DNA of 64,000 nucleotides, taken from positions 1-64,000 of the forward strand of contig NZ_FNET01000011.1 of the NCBI RefSeq assembly GCF_900100275.1. The letters are read 5' to 3'. Below are positions 16,379 to 24,664 of the stretch, in pieces. The notes under the pieces were generated by a model that saw nothing but the letters and a program-made list of their open reading frames with translations, did no database searches and was not told where the DNA came from. This DNA is from Lentzea albidocapillata subsp. violacea (GTDB lineage Bacteria; Actinomycetota; Actinomycetes; Mycobacteriales; Pseudonocardiaceae). Made by a program: the position numbers and the translations under genes. How positions within the stretch are numbered: position 1 is the stretch's first letter; every line of letters begins with the position of its first letter.

Positions 16379-16864
16379 GTGTTCGAGGAAGATCATCCGC
16401 AGTCACCGGCCGAGGCCCCGAAGAAGCGCGTGGGCACAGCCGTGCTGCTGGCCGCGGGCGGTGTGGTCGTCGCGACCCTGTTCGCCACGGTGGCGTCCAT
16501 GCTCGCCGCGTCCGGCCGCGAGGCGAGCCCTGAGCGCACGGGGGCCGACGTCGTGCAGACCGTCACGAGCGTGGCACCGGACGGCAGCACCAGCACCGTC
16601 CTGGTCACGGTGTCCTCCGACGCGCCGTCGTCGGTCAAGCCCGACCGCAGGCAGGCCGCGCGCCCGCAGGAGCAGCCGAAGCCAGGCACGCCGGAGCAGC
16701 CGCAACTGACCACCGACCCGGCGCAGCCGACGCAGACGCAGCCGGAGAGCACCCCGCCGCCCCACACGGAGCCGCCTTCGTCCACGCCTCCTTCGTCGGC
16801 GTCGTCGGCCACGCCGCCGTCGTCCACACCGTCGAGCACCGGCGCGCCAGATCCGAAGCCCTAG
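16379..16864 (+). CDS. Membrane-anchored Ser/Thr/Pro-rich protein, paralog 2
   Basis: 161 residues: N-terminal cytoplasmic VFEEDHPQSPAEAPKKR, one membrane helix (about 19-42, TAVLLAAGGVVVATLFATVASM), a TVTSVAPDGSTSTVLVTV segment and a long Pro/Ser/Gln/Thr tail. Tandem duplicate of the preceding gene. Two GTG codons are adjacent (16376, 16379); the second is better spaced from the GAGGAG ribosome-binding site and matches the paralog's start. No domain recognised. Base composition is the same as its neighbours, so recent transfer is not indicated. Confidence 0.72.
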   Translation: MFEEDHPQSPAEAPKKRVGTAVLLAAGGVVVATLFATVASMLAASGREASPERTGADVVQTVTSVAPDGSTSTVLVTVSSDAPSSVKPDRRQAARPQEQPKPGTPEQPQLTTDPAQPTQTQPESTPPPHTEPPSSTPPSSASSATPPSSTPSSTGAPDPKP

Positions 16865-17025
16865 TGGTGTGGCCCGGAACGTTGCCGGGGGAATTCGTGG
16901 TCAGACGGGTGCATCGTGGTGTCGCCCCCACGTCCTCGTACTGGTTGTACGGGGCGTGGGGGCGGCGCCGCGAGGCGGCCTGCTGAGCATGGATTACCTC
17001 GCCAACGTTCCGGGTCGCGCCACTA
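16862..17025. repeat. Long imperfect inverted repeat enclosing a strong hairpin
   Basis: Arms 16862-16886 and 17001-17025 match in 21 of 25 positions as inverse complements (shared core CCCGGAACGTTG); three of the four mismatches would still pair as G:U in RNA. Between them lies a GC-rich hairpin at about 16924-16963. Arms begin and end at CTAG sequences that contain the stop codons of the two convergent neighbours. Either a folded convergent terminator or a small non-autonomous transposable element (MITE-like) with TA/CTAG target. Confidence 0.6.
16924..16963. terminator. Bidirectional hairpin between convergent genes
   Basis: GCCCCCACG (16924-16932) pairs with CGTGGGGGC (16955-16963) and GTAC with GTAC inside, giving a stem of about 17 pairs with one bulge. 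It lies between the ends of the plus-strand stalk gene and the minus-strand kdpE, so it is well placed to terminate both. There is no T-run. Confidence 0.55.
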
Positions 17026-17026
17026 G

Positions 17027-17707
17027 CTAGGGCTCGAACCGGTAGCCCATGCCCGGCTCGGTCAGCAGGTGCCGCGGCCGGGCGGGCTCCGGTTCCAGCT
17101 TCCGCCGCAACTGCGCCAGGTACACCCGCAGGTAGTGCGTCTCCTTCTCGTACGCGGGCCCCCACACGTCCCGCAACAGCTGCTTCTGCGCGACGAGCTT
17201 GCCCGCGTTGCGCGCCAGCACCTCCAGCAGGCCCCACTCGGTGGGCGTGAGGTGCACCTCGGCGCCGTCCTTGAGCACGCGCTTCGCCGCCAGGTCGACG
17301 GTGAACGAGGCGGTCTGCACGATGGGCTCGTCCTCGGGGCCGGTCGCGGACGAGCGGCGGACGGCGGCGCGCAGCCGTGCGAGGAGTTCGTCCATGCCGA
17401 ACGGTTTCGTCACGTAGTCGTCGGCGCCGGCGTCCAGGGCGTCGACCTTGTCGGCCGAGTCGGTGCGGGCGGACAGGACGATGATCGGCAGGGTGGTCCA
17501 GCCGCGCAGGCCCGCGATGACGTCGGTGCCGTCCATGTCGGGCAGACCGAGGTCCAGAACCACCACGTCCGGTTTGCCCTCCGCTGCCACACGGAGGGCG
17601 GTGGCGCCGTCGTGGGCCGTGAGGACCTCGTAGCCCCTGGCCGACAGGTTGATCCGCAGGGCGCGCACGATCTGCGGCTCGTCGTCGACCACCAGTACTT
17701 TTGTCAC
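17027..17707 (-). CDS. kdpE: Response regulator KdpE
   Basis: 226-residue OmpR/PhoB-type regulator. The receiver domain has the acidic pair VVDDE at 7-11, phospho-acceptor Asp at about 52 (VVLDLGLPDMDG) and the Lys of VTKPF; the C-terminal winged helix contains HLTPTEWGLLEVLARNAG and the ETHYLRVYLAQLRRKLE typical of KdpE. Expected to activate the high-affinity K+ ATPase operon kdpFABC under K+ limitation. GTG 17707 overlaps the kdpD stop (GTGA). No kdpFABC lies in the window, so the target operon is elsewhere or the pair has other targets. Confidence 0.93.
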   Translation of the reverse strand: MTKVLVVDDEPQIVRALRINLSARGYEVLTAHDGATALRVAAEGKPDVVVLDLGLPDMDGTDVIAGLRGWTTLPIIVLSARTDSADKVDALDAGADDYVTKPFGMDELLARLRAAVRRSSATGPEDEPIVQTASFTVDLAAKRVLKDGAEVHLTPTEWGLLEVLARNAGKLVAQKQLLRDVWGPAYEKETHYLRVYLAQLRRKLEPEPARPRHLLTEPGMGYRFEP

Positions 17708-20193
17708 GCGATCCTCTCCTCGGCGGGGAGTGAGATCACCACGGTGAGGCCGCCACCGGGTGTGTCCTCCATGGTGATCGTGCCTCCCATGGCCTCGGTG
17801 AAGCCCTTCGCCACGCTCAGACCGAGACCAACGCCACCCGGCGTGCGGTCGCCGAGGCGCTGGAACGGGGCGAAGACCTGGTCCGCGGTGCCGCTGGGCA
17901 GGCCGCGGCCATGGTCGACGACGCGCAGTTCCACCTCGGAGCCGTGGGCGGAGGCGCGCACCGCCACGGCTCCGGCGTAACGCACGGCGTTGCCGACGAC
18001 GTTCGCGATCACCCGTTCGAGCAGGCCGATGTCGGCGCGCACGGGCGGCAGTGACTCCGGCACGTCGACCTCGACGTCGCCGGCCTGGCCGACCAGTGCT
18101 CGTGCGACGGCCTCGTAGTAGTCGACGGCGCGGAACTGCGGCTCCACGGCGCCGGCGGCGAGGCGGGAGGAGTCGAGCAGGTTGTCGACGAGGCCGGTCA
18201 GGCGGTCCGCCGACTCCTCGACCGCCTCCAGCAACTCGGCGGTGTCGGTGTCCGACAACGTCAACTCCGGGTCGCGCAACGAGCCGACGGACGCCTTGAT
18301 CGAGGTCAGCGGCGTGCGGAGGTCGTGGCCGACGGCCGAGAGCAGCGCGGTGCGCAGTTCCGTGCGGGAGGCCTGGCGCTGGGCTTCGAGGGTCTGCTCG
18401 GCCATGCGCTGCTGCCTGAGCGCGAGCAACGCCTGGCCCGCGGCCGCCTCCAGGACGCGGCGGTCGGACGCGGGCAGCGAACGGCCGCGCAGCGCGAGGT
18501 GCACGTCCGGCGTCACGGCGATGTCGACGTCCGCGTCGTCGGGCTCGTCGCACGGGCCGATGCCTGCGCACGCGACGCGCTCCCACGAGCCGTCGACACG
18601 TTCCAACAGCGCGACGGACGTGAGGCCGAAGTTCTCCTTCACCTTCTCCAACAGCCGTGCGAGCGGCTGCGGGTTCGTCAGCACGGTGCGCGCGTACGAC
18701 GCAAGGAGCGTGGCCTCGGTGCGAGCGCGCGCCGCTTGGGTCGCACGGCGCGCGGCGTGGTCCACCACCAACGCCGTGGAGACGCCCACGATGATCATCG
18801 CGAAGAAGGTGAGCACGTTCTGCTGCGCGTCGATGGTGAACGTGTAGAAGGGCTCGGTGAAGAAGAAGTTCAGCAGCAGCGCGTTGATCAGCGCGGCGGC
18901 CATCGCGGGGCCGAGCCCGCCGACGATCGCCACGACGAGCGTGACCAGCAGATAGCCGATGACGTTGGTGGAGAAGTTCAGGCCGCCGCGCAACGACACC
19001 CCGGCGGCCGTGACCAGCGCGGGACCGGCCACCGCGAGGAACCAGCCCAATGCGAGCCGGCTCGGCTTCAACGGACTGCCGGCGAACCGGGCGCGCCAGC
19101 CGGTGGTCGTCGCCGGATGCGTGACCATGTGGACGTCGATCGGACCGGACTCCTGCACGACAGTGGAGCCGATGCCAGCCGAGAACACGCGCGCGAACCG
19201 CGAACGGCGCGAGGTGCCGACCACGAGCTGTGTGGCGTTGACGCCGCGTGAGAACTCCAGCAACGCCGTCGGCACGTCGTCGCCGACAACGGTGTGGAAC
19301 GTGGCACCGACATCCTCGGCGAGCTTGCGGTACTTCTGCAGTGAGTGCGGATCAGCCCCTGCGAGGCCATCGCCGCGAAGCACGTGCACGACAAGAAGGT
19401 CGCCACCCGCGCGCGTGGCGATGCGACGCGCGCGACGGACGAGCGTCTCGCTTTCCGTGCCGCCGGTGATGGCGACGACGACACGTTCGCGCGTCTCCCA
19501 CGTGTCGGTGATCTGCTGTTCGGCCCGGTAGCGCAGCAACGCGACGTCGACCTGATCGGCGACCCAGAGCAACGCGAGTTCGCGCAACGCGGTGAGGTTT
19601 CCGACGCGGAAGTAGTTGCCGAGCGCGGCGTCGATCTTGTTCGCCGCGTAGACGTCGCCGTGGGCGAGCCTGCGACGCAGAGCTTCCGGCGTGAGGTCGA
19701 CGAGCTGGATCTGGTTCGCTTTGCGCACGACCTCGTCCGGCACGGTTTCCGTCTGCGGGACGCCCGTTATGCGGTGCACGACGTCGTTCAGGGATTCCAG
19801 GTGCTGAATGTTGACCGTGGACAGCACATCAATCCCGGCTTCGAGGAGTTCCTCGACGTCCTGCCATCGTTTTGCATTACGGGACCCAGGTGCGTTCGTG
19901 TGCGCCAGTTCGTCGACGACGGCGACCTGCGGAGCACGGGCCAGCACGGCGTCGACGTCCATCTCGGTGAGTTCGACGCCACGGTGCCCGGAGCGCCTGC
20001 GCGTGACGATTTCCAGGCCTTCGGCCAGTTCAGCGGTCTTCGCACGGCCGTAGGTCTCCACGAATCCGACGACCACGTCCGTGCCGCGTTCCCGCCGGCG
20101 GTGCGCCTCACCGAGCATGGCGAACGTCTTGCCGACACCGGGAGCGGCGCCGAGGTGGATGCGGAGCTCGCCACGTCTGGGTTTCGGACTCAC
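17704..20193 (-). CDS. kdpD: Sensor histidine kinase KdpD
   Basis: 829 residues with the full KdpD order: N-terminal KdpD domain with Walker A GAAPGVGKT (15-23) and VVDELAHTNAPGSRN (92-106), a universal-stress-like domain (about 235-360), four membrane helices (about 380-480), a GAF-like segment, then HisKA with the phospho-His in GHDLRTPLTSIKASV (His about 623) and an HATPase with GRGLPSG and GVGLGLSVAKG. Senses K+/turgor and phosphorylates KdpE. The GTG start at 20193 puts the Walker A near the N-terminus, as in the family. Confidence 0.95.
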   Translation of the reverse strand: MSPKPRRGELRIHLGAAPGVGKTFAMLGEAHRRRERGTDVVVGFVETYGRAKTAELAEGLEIVTRRRSGHRGVELTEMDVDAVLARAPQVAVVDELAHTNAPGSRNAKRWQDVEELLEAGIDVLSTVNIQHLESLNDVVHRITGVPQTETVPDEVVRKANQIQLVDLTPEALRRRLAHGDVYAANKIDAALGNYFRVGNLTALRELALLWVADQVDVALLRYRAEQQITDTWETRERVVVAITGGTESETLVRRARRIATRAGGDLLVVHVLRGDGLAGADPHSLQKYRKLAEDVGATFHTVVGDDVPTALLEFSRGVNATQLVVGTSRRSRFARVFSAGIGSTVVQESGPIDVHMVTHPATTTGWRARFAGSPLKPSRLALGWFLAVAGPALVTAAGVSLRGGLNFSTNVIGYLLVTLVVAIVGGLGPAMAAALINALLLNFFFTEPFYTFTIDAQQNVLTFFAMIIVGVSTALVVDHAARRATQAARARTEATLLASYARTVLTNPQPLARLLEKVKENFGLTSVALLERVDGSWERVACAGIGPCDEPDDADVDIAVTPDVHLALRGRSLPASDRRVLEAAAGQALLALRQQRMAEQTLEAQRQASRTELRTALLSAVGHDLRTPLTSIKASVGSLRDPELTLSDTDTAELLEAVEESADRLTGLVDNLLDSSRLAAGAVEPQFRAVDYYEAVARALVGQAGDVEVDVPESLPPVRADIGLLERVIANVVGNAVRYAGAVAVRASAHGSEVELRVVDHGRGLPSGTADQVFAPFQRLGDRTPGGVGLGLSVAKGFTEAMGGTITMEDTPGGGLTVVISLPAEERIA

Positions 20194-20523
20194 CGGACCA
20201 GTCTGCCCCTGACCGGAGGTGGACCGTTCGGGGGTACGCGCTGCGCCACACGGGCAAACGAGTGCGCCTTCCCACAGTTCTGACAGCAGATCTGTCTCGT
20301 TGAATCATGCTTCAGCCCGGCGCCCGTTCGAGTGAGCTTCGCTACGCTTTTTACGCTGTTTACCAGCGCATTTAAGTGTGCCGGACGCGCACCGTGACAC
20401 CTCGCGTCACCACAACGGCCGAATGGGTTATCGGCAGTTGGCGGATAGCGCGCGGAGCGTGAATGAGGGAAAGTGCCAGGGTTCGTGTCCGAATTCGGAC
20501 AATCACATGCGCGCGGAGAAACG
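20194..20523. other. Intergenic region between divergent kdpD and marR genes
   Basis: 330 bases without a convincing gene. It holds presumed promoters for both directions and the palindrome described separately at 20486-20501. Its A/T content is higher than in the flanking genes (for example GCTACGCTTTTTACGCTG around 20340-20357). A weak inverted repeat GACAG/CTGTC sits at 20282-20296. Nothing else was seen. Confidence 0.6.
20486..20501. promoter_or_regulatory. Perfect 16-bp palindrome, probable MarR operator
   Basis: TGTCCGAATTCGGACA is an exact palindrome centred about 30 bases upstream of the MarR start at 20524. MarR dimers bind 16-20-bp palindromes and usually repress their own genes, so this is the likely autoregulatory site. 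No other copy was noticed in the window. Confidence 0.7.
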
Positions 20524-20964
20524 ATGCCCACCACCGTCACCAACCACGAGGCACTTCAACTCGTGGTGGCCGTGCACCGGCTGGTGCGAAGTCTTCGACA
20601 GGCCGCTCCGGCCCGTCGTTTGCAACCCACCCAGTTATTGGTGCTGTCAGAACTGAGCGCCCACGGCCCGATGCGGATCGGCGAGATCGCCGTACGCGCG
20701 CTGTGTTCTCAGCCGACCGCTACAACCGTCGTGACCAGCTTGGAGTCCACCGGCCTCGTCCGCAGAGAGCCTGACGCCGCCGACGGCAGAGCGACGATAG
20801 TCGTGCTCACCGAAGTCGGCCGCGAGACGATCCTGTCGCTCGCTCACGGCGAAGCCGAACTATTGAGTGAAAGAATGTCCGAACTTTCGCCAGAAGACCG
20901 AGAACACCTGCGCTCGGCCATGCCGGTTTTGCGCCACCTGGCTGATCCGCAGCAGAACAAGTAG
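20524..20964 (+). CDS. MarR-family transcriptional regulator
   Basis: 146 residues with MarR winged helix: RLQPTQLLVLSELSAHGPMRIGEIAVRALCSQPTATTVVTSLE (helix-turn-helix) and the wing SLVRREPDAADGRATIVVLTEVG (the DxRA/R type loop is DGRATIV). Dimerisation helices at both ends. Start ATG 20524 follows GGAGAAACG. Co-located with a perfect palindromic operator. No transporter or enzyme gene accompanies it, so its effector and regulon are unknown. Confidence 0.9.
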   Translation: MPTTVTNHEALQLVVAVHRLVRSLRQAAPARRLQPTQLLVLSELSAHGPMRIGEIAVRALCSQPTATTVVTSLESTGLVRREPDAADGRATIVVLTEVGRETILSLAHGEAELLSERMSELSPEDREHLRSAMPVLRHLADPQQNK

Positions 20965-20996
20965 GAGCGGGACCCCCCGACGGGTCCCGCTCCTAC
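20961..20996. terminator. Strong bidirectional intrinsic terminator
   Basis: A perfect 15-bp stem, GTAGGAGCGGGACCC (20961-20975) and GGGTCCCGCTCCTAC (20982-20996), closes a 6-base loop. It starts on the stop codon of the MarR gene and ends two bases before the stop of the convergent membrane-protein gene. Confidence 0.85.
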
Positions 20997-20998
20997 GA

Positions 20999-22102
20999 TT
21001 AGTTGCTGGGTGACACAGAAGTCGGTGGCACCGAGCTCGGAGTCGCGCTCCCAGAACTCGGCGGAGCCGTACTCGACGTTGATGACGGAGCGGTCACGGT
21101 CGGTTCCACTGTGTAACAACGGCCGTTTTCGTAGTCGACCTGCGGCCGTGGATAGCGGTTAGCGGGAATGACCGGCTCACGGCCGTTGCCGGGCTCGAAG
21201 CAGCCGGTGTAGCCCTCCCGCGCGTTGATCGGCCTGCCGTCCTGGTCGTACAGCGTCACGTTCGAGAGCAATTTGCCGTTCTCGTCGTACACGTAGATGT
21301 TCTCGTACGTCTGCAGGATGGGTCCTGAGTACGAGGACGGTGACGACTTGTACGCGAGCTGATCAGCCGTCGTGTCGATCACCTGCAGGAGCAGTCCGAC
21401 CGCCAGCGCGGAGGCCGGCAGACTGAACCACAGCCAGCGCCGGTCGACCTTGGCGCGCGGCCCGGCGAACACCGACACCACGGCGACGGCGGCGATCGCG
21501 AGGAACCCGAGGATGTCGCGACCGGCGAGCAGCACGGCACCAAGACCGAGCAACCCGGCCCGCGCCAACCACCAGGCGGGCTGCAACGACCTGAGATAGG
21601 TGATCGCCCGCTCGGCCGGCGTACCCGGCTCCGGCGTCAGCCACTTCTTGAGCCTGATCGTCTCCGGCAGGTTCATGATCTCCTGCTGCGCGGGCCCCCG
21701 GTCGTTCACTAGAGCCAGGCTCAGCACGAGGATCACCGCGGGCAGAAGCAGAATCGCCGGCTCCCGCAACGCCGCCGCCCCCGCGAGCAGCGTGATGCCG
21801 GTGGCCGCCGCCAGCCCCCAGGCCGCGGCCCTGGGCCGGGTCAGCAGCTGCTTCTTGGTCGTGACCGGCAGCCGTTCGGTCCGCGGCGGGTACCCGGCGG
21901 CCTGCCGGAGCTCCAGCGCGTACTGCTCGGGCGGCCCGAGTCGCTGCTCCAGGGTCTCGTTCTCACCGAGCTCGGACGACAGTTCGGCGATGTGCGCCTC
22001 GACGTCCTCCATGATCTCGGCGACCTCGTTGGGCGGCAGGTCGTCGAGGGCGGCACGCATCCCGGTCAGGTAGTACTCGACACCGAGCGCTTGCGTGTTC
22101 AT
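20999..22102 (-). CDS. HAAS-domain membrane protein partnered with PadR
   Basis: 367 residues. An N-terminal helical domain (about 1-65, YYLTGMRAALDDLPPNEVAEIMEDVEAHIAEL) matches the HAAS/DUF1700 type found next to PadR regulators. About five membrane helices follow (80-235), then an extracytoplasmic part (YENIYVYDENGKLLSNVTLYDQDG) and a Ser/Thr/Pro tail. ATG 22102 overlaps the PadR stop (ATGA), so the two are co-translated. Function unknown; HAAS proteins are thought to sense or anchor under PadR control. Confidence 0.82.
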   Translation of the reverse strand: MNTQALGVEYYLTGMRAALDDLPPNEVAEIMEDVEAHIAELSSELGENETLEQRLGPPEQYALELRQAAGYPPRTERLPVTTKKQLLTRPRAAAWGLAAATGITLLAGAAALREPAILLLPAVILVLSLALVNDRGPAQQEIMNLPETIRLKKWLTPEPGTPAERAITYLRSLQPAWWLARAGLLGLGAVLLAGRDILGFLAIAAVAVVSVFAGPRAKVDRRWLWFSLPASALAVGLLLQVIDTTADQLAYKSSPSSYSGPILQTYENIYVYDENGKLLSNVTLYDQDGRPINAREGYTGCFEPGNGREPVIPANRYPRPQVDYENGRCYTVEPTVTAPSSTSSTAPPSSGSATPSSVPPTSVSPSN

Positions 22103-22425
22103 GCTGCGACCTCCTCGAGCAGGCCGTCCAGCGTGCTGGCGAACGACCTCCACGTCTCCCTCGACTCAGCCAGGCGCGCCCGCCCGGTCTCGTTGATGCT
22201 GTAGTACTTGCGGTGCGGTCCCTCTTCGGAGGGCACAACGTACGAGGTCAGCATCCCCGCGCTGTAGAGCCGCCGCAGCGTTCCGTACACCGACGCGTCG
22301 CCCACTTCGTCCAATCCCCCGGCGCGCAGTCTGCGCAGCACGTCGTACCCGTACCCGTCGTCCTTGCGGAGAACCGCAAGGACGGCCAGGTCCAGCACCC
22401 CTTTGAGCAGTTGACTGGTGTCCAT
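22099..22425 (-). CDS. PadR-family transcriptional regulator
   Basis: 108 residues with the PadR winged helix: LLKGVLDLAVLAVLRKDDGYGYDVLRRL at the N-terminus, DASVYGTLRRLYSAGMLTSYVVPSEEGPHRKYYSIN forming recognition helix and wing, and one C-terminal dimerisation helix (short, PadR-s2 type). Start ATG 22425 is preceded by GGAGGGGG. It probably represses its own promoter through the palindrome upstream. Operon with the HAAS-domain protein. Confidence 0.93.
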   Translation of the reverse strand: MDTSQLLKGVLDLAVLAVLRKDDGYGYDVLRRLRAGGLDEVGDASVYGTLRRLYSAGMLTSYVVPSEEGPHRKYYSINETGRARLAESRETWRSFASTLDGLLEEVAA

Positions 22426-22452
22426 GGCCCCCTCCGAAGCTCTTACGCTGTG

Positions 22453-22481
22453 GACAGTACTACGCAGTGCGCAGTACTGTC
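22453..22481. promoter_or_regulatory. Palindromic operator upstream of padR
   Basis: GACAGTACT (22453-22461) is the exact inverse complement of AGTACTGTC (22473-22481), separated by 11 bases; the centre also carries GCAGTGCGC. The site lies 28-56 bases upstream of the PadR ATG and can cover its promoter. PadR family members commonly bind such dyads to repress themselves. Confidence 0.7.
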
Positions 22482-22591
22482 TAACGCGCGTTACGGCTTC
22501 GAGATTTGAGACGCGGAACAAGGGTTTGACTACAGGACGCTCAGGCGCGTGCGCAGGTTGTCAGCACGTCGTGGAGCAGGGAAAGAAAGCC

Positions 22592-23449
22592 TCAAGCCCT
22601 GGGGCGAGGCTGGCACCGCGGGCACGAGTACGAGGACCGGTTCATGAACGGCTCACGGATGATCGCCGCCCCGCACCGCTTGCACGGCCGGTTCTCCTGG
22701 CCATAAGCACTCAAGGACCGATCGAAGTAACCGGACTGCCCGTTGATGTTGACGTACAAGGCGTCGAACGACGTCCCGCCCTGGCCGAGCGCCTCACGCA
22801 TCACGTCGGTGGCGTGGTCCAGCAGCTCGGCGGCCTTGGGTTTCGTGAGCTTGTCCGTCATCCGGGTGCCGTGCAGCTTCGCGCGCCACAGGGCCTCGTC
22901 GGCGTAGATGTTGCCGATGCCGGACACGAGGGTCTGGTCCAGCAGGGCACGTTTGATCTCCGTGTGACGCAGGCGCAACGCGCGCACGGCAGCATCACGG
23001 GAGAACAAAGGGTCCATGGGGTCGCGCGCGATGTGCGCGACCGAGTCGGGCACCAGGGTGCCGTCGACCTCGACCAACTCGGCCAGCGCGAGGCCGCCGA
23101 AGGTGCGTTGGTCGACGAAACGAAGCTCTGGTCCGCCGTCGTCGAACCGGAAACGGACGCGCAGATGCTTCTCGTCGGGGGCCGACGAGGGCTGGACGAG
23201 CATTTGGCCGCTCATGCCCAGGTGAGCAAGCATGGCGGCCTTGTCGGCCAGTTCGACCCAGAGGTACTTGCCGCGGCGCCTGGCAGCGGCCATTGGCTGG
23301 CCTGCCAGGCGCGCGCAGAAGTCCGAGGAACCCATGTCGTGCCGGCGGATGGCGCGTGGGTGCAACACCTCTACCGAGGAGATGACCCTGCCGGCGACGT
23401 GGGCTTCAAGGCCGAGGCGTACTACCTCGACCTCTGGGAGTTCGGGCAC
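22592..23449 (-). CDS. mutM: Formamidopyrimidine-DNA glycosylase MutM/Fpg
   Basis: Base-excision repair glycosylase/AP lyase for 8-oxoguanine. After the initiator the mature Pro and catalytic Glu are present ([14 protein letters not shown]). The H2TH region ([23 protein letters not shown]) and the C-terminal zinc finger C-x2-C-x16-C-x2-C ([12 protein letters not shown]... YSCPRC) are complete. 285 aa is normal. GTG 23449 begins one base after the stop of the small upstream gene, so it is translationally coupled to the rnc operon. Confidence 0.96.
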   Translation of the reverse strand: MPELPEVEVVRLGLEAHVAGRVISSVEVLHPRAIRRHDMGSSDFCARLAGQPMAAARRRGKYLWVELADKAAMLAHLGMSGQMLVQPSSAPDEKHLRVRFRFDDGGPELRFVDQRTFGGLALAELVEVDGTLVPDSVAHIARDPMDPLFSRDAAVRALRLRHTEIKRALLDQTLVSGIGNIYADEALWRAKLHGTRMTDKLTKPKAAELLDHATDVMREALGQGGTSFDALYVNINGQSGYFDRSLSAYGQENRPCKRCGAAIIREPFMNRSSYSCPRCQPRPRA

Positions 23450-23450
23450 G

Positions 23451-23651
23451 TCAGGCTTCGGACTTGCCCTCGTCGACGGGCTGTGCGTCGATCACGGCGG
23501 CCTGCGGCTTGGTGGGCTTGAGCACCCATACCCCCGCGCGGCTCGTGTCCCTGACCAGCACAAGGCCCTGGATTCCTCCGCTGCGGGAGGTGTTCACCGG
23601 GCCGCGAGCGGTGCGCGTGCGGCGGTTCGTGCGGTTCCTGGTCGCATACAT
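23451..23651 (-). CDS. Small basic protein between rnc and mutM
   Basis: 66 residues: a basic N-terminus ([17 protein letters not shown]), a short strand-like segment ([21 protein letters not shown]) and an acidic end. I do not know the family. It starts 8 bases after the rnc stop with GAGGAAGA upstream and ends one base before the mutM start, which supports translation as part of the rnc-mutM operon. Confidence 0.6.
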   Translation of the reverse strand: MYATRNRTNRRTRTARGPVNTSRSGGIQGLVLVRDTSRAGVWVLKPTKPQAAVIDAQPVDEGKSEA

Positions 23652-23659
23652 TTGCGGTC

Positions 23660-24463
23660 TCAGTCTTCCTCGGTTGGGGAGATCCCTGGCGTCACCGAGG
23701 CGCCATTCTGTCCGTTCTTGACCCCGACCGACTCCTGCTCGGCCTTGGCCCGTTCCGACAGAACATGATAAGCCGCTTCAGCGGCTTTCTGCTCGGCTTC
23801 CTTCTTGGTGCGCCCATCACCCTTGCCGTAAGGCTGGCCACCGACGAGCACCGTTGCGGTGAACTCCTTGCGGTGATCCGGCCCCTGGTCGTCCACGCGG
23901 TACTCCGGGACGCCGAGACTGGCTTGAGCGGTGAGCTCCTGCAGGCTTGTCTTCCAGTCCAGTCCAGCACCCAAAAGCGGAGCTTTGGCCAAGAGCGGAT
24001 CGAACAGCCGGTGAACGAACGTTCGTGCGGTATCGATACCGAACTGCAGGTACACCGCACCGATGACGGCCTCGAGGCCGTCAGCGAGAATGCTTGCCTT
24101 GTCCCTGCCGCCGGTCAGCTCTTCGCCACGACCGAGCAACAGGTGTGCACCAAGCCCACCGTCACCGAGATCACGCGCCACGCCGGCCAGTGCGTGCATG
24201 TTGACCACGCTGGCACGGAGCTTCGCGAGCTGACCTTCGGGAAGGTCGGGATGGGTGCGGTAGAGGTGGTCGGTGACGACCAGCCCCAACACCGCGTCTC
24301 CCAGGAACTCGAGACGCTCGTTCGGCGGCAGGCCGCCGTTCTCGTATGCGTAAGACCGGTGGGTGAGTGACAGCACGAGCAGCTCGGCGTCCAGGTGGAC
24401 GCCGAGCGCTTCGAGCAGGTCCGCGCGGTCCGCTTGCGGTGCGCGCGGCGGCTTTCCCCCCAC
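23660..24463 (-). CDS. rnc: Ribonuclease III
   Basis: Double-strand-specific endoribonuclease for rRNA precursor and mRNA processing. The catalytic signature [16 protein letters not shown] and the [10 protein letters not shown] motif lie in the N-terminal RNase III domain (about 10-150); the second acidic site is in [16 protein letters not shown] dsRNA-binding domain ([15 protein letters not shown]... [18 protein letters not shown]) and a short acidic tail complete 267 residues. GTG 24463 lies 16 bases after the rpmF stop. Core operon DUF177-rpmF-rnc-(small protein)-mutM. Confidence 0.95.
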   Translation of the reverse strand: MGGKPPRAPQADRADLLEALGVHLDAELLVLSLTHRSYAYENGGLPPNERLEFLGDAVLGLVVTDHLYRTHPDLPEGQLAKLRASVVNMHALAGVARDLGDGGLGAHLLLGRGEELTGGRDKASILADGLEAVIGAVYLQFGIDTARTFVHRLFDPLLAKAPLLGAGLDWKTSLQELTAQASLGVPEYRVDDQGPDHRKEFTATVLVGGQPYGKGDGRTKKEAEQKAAEAAYHVLSERAKAEQESVGVKNGQNGASVTPGISPTEED

Positions 24464-24479
24464 TACGTCGCCGAGGAGA

Positions 24480-24662
24480 TCAGGCCGGCTGAGCGACCTG
24501 GCGGCCAGCGTACTGACCACAGGCCGGGCAGGTGATGTGCTGCGGCTTCGGCTGGCGGCAAGCCTTGTTGGAGCACGCCACCAGGTGCACGGCAGACGTC
24601 TTCCACTGGGAACGGCGCGCACGGGTGTTCGAACGCGACATCTTCCGCTTCGGGACGGCCAC
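24480..24662 (-). CDS. rpmF: 50S ribosomal protein L32
   Basis: 60 residues starting [20 protein letters not shown], the invariant L32 N-terminus, with a zinc-ribbon form: C-SNKA-C then C-PA-C. ATG 24662, two bases after the DUF177 stop; downstream is rnc. Confidence 0.98.
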   Translation of the reverse strand: MAVPKRKMSRSNTRARRSQWKTSAVHLVACSNKACRQPKPQHITCPACGQYAGRQVAQPA

Positions 24663-24664
24663 GA

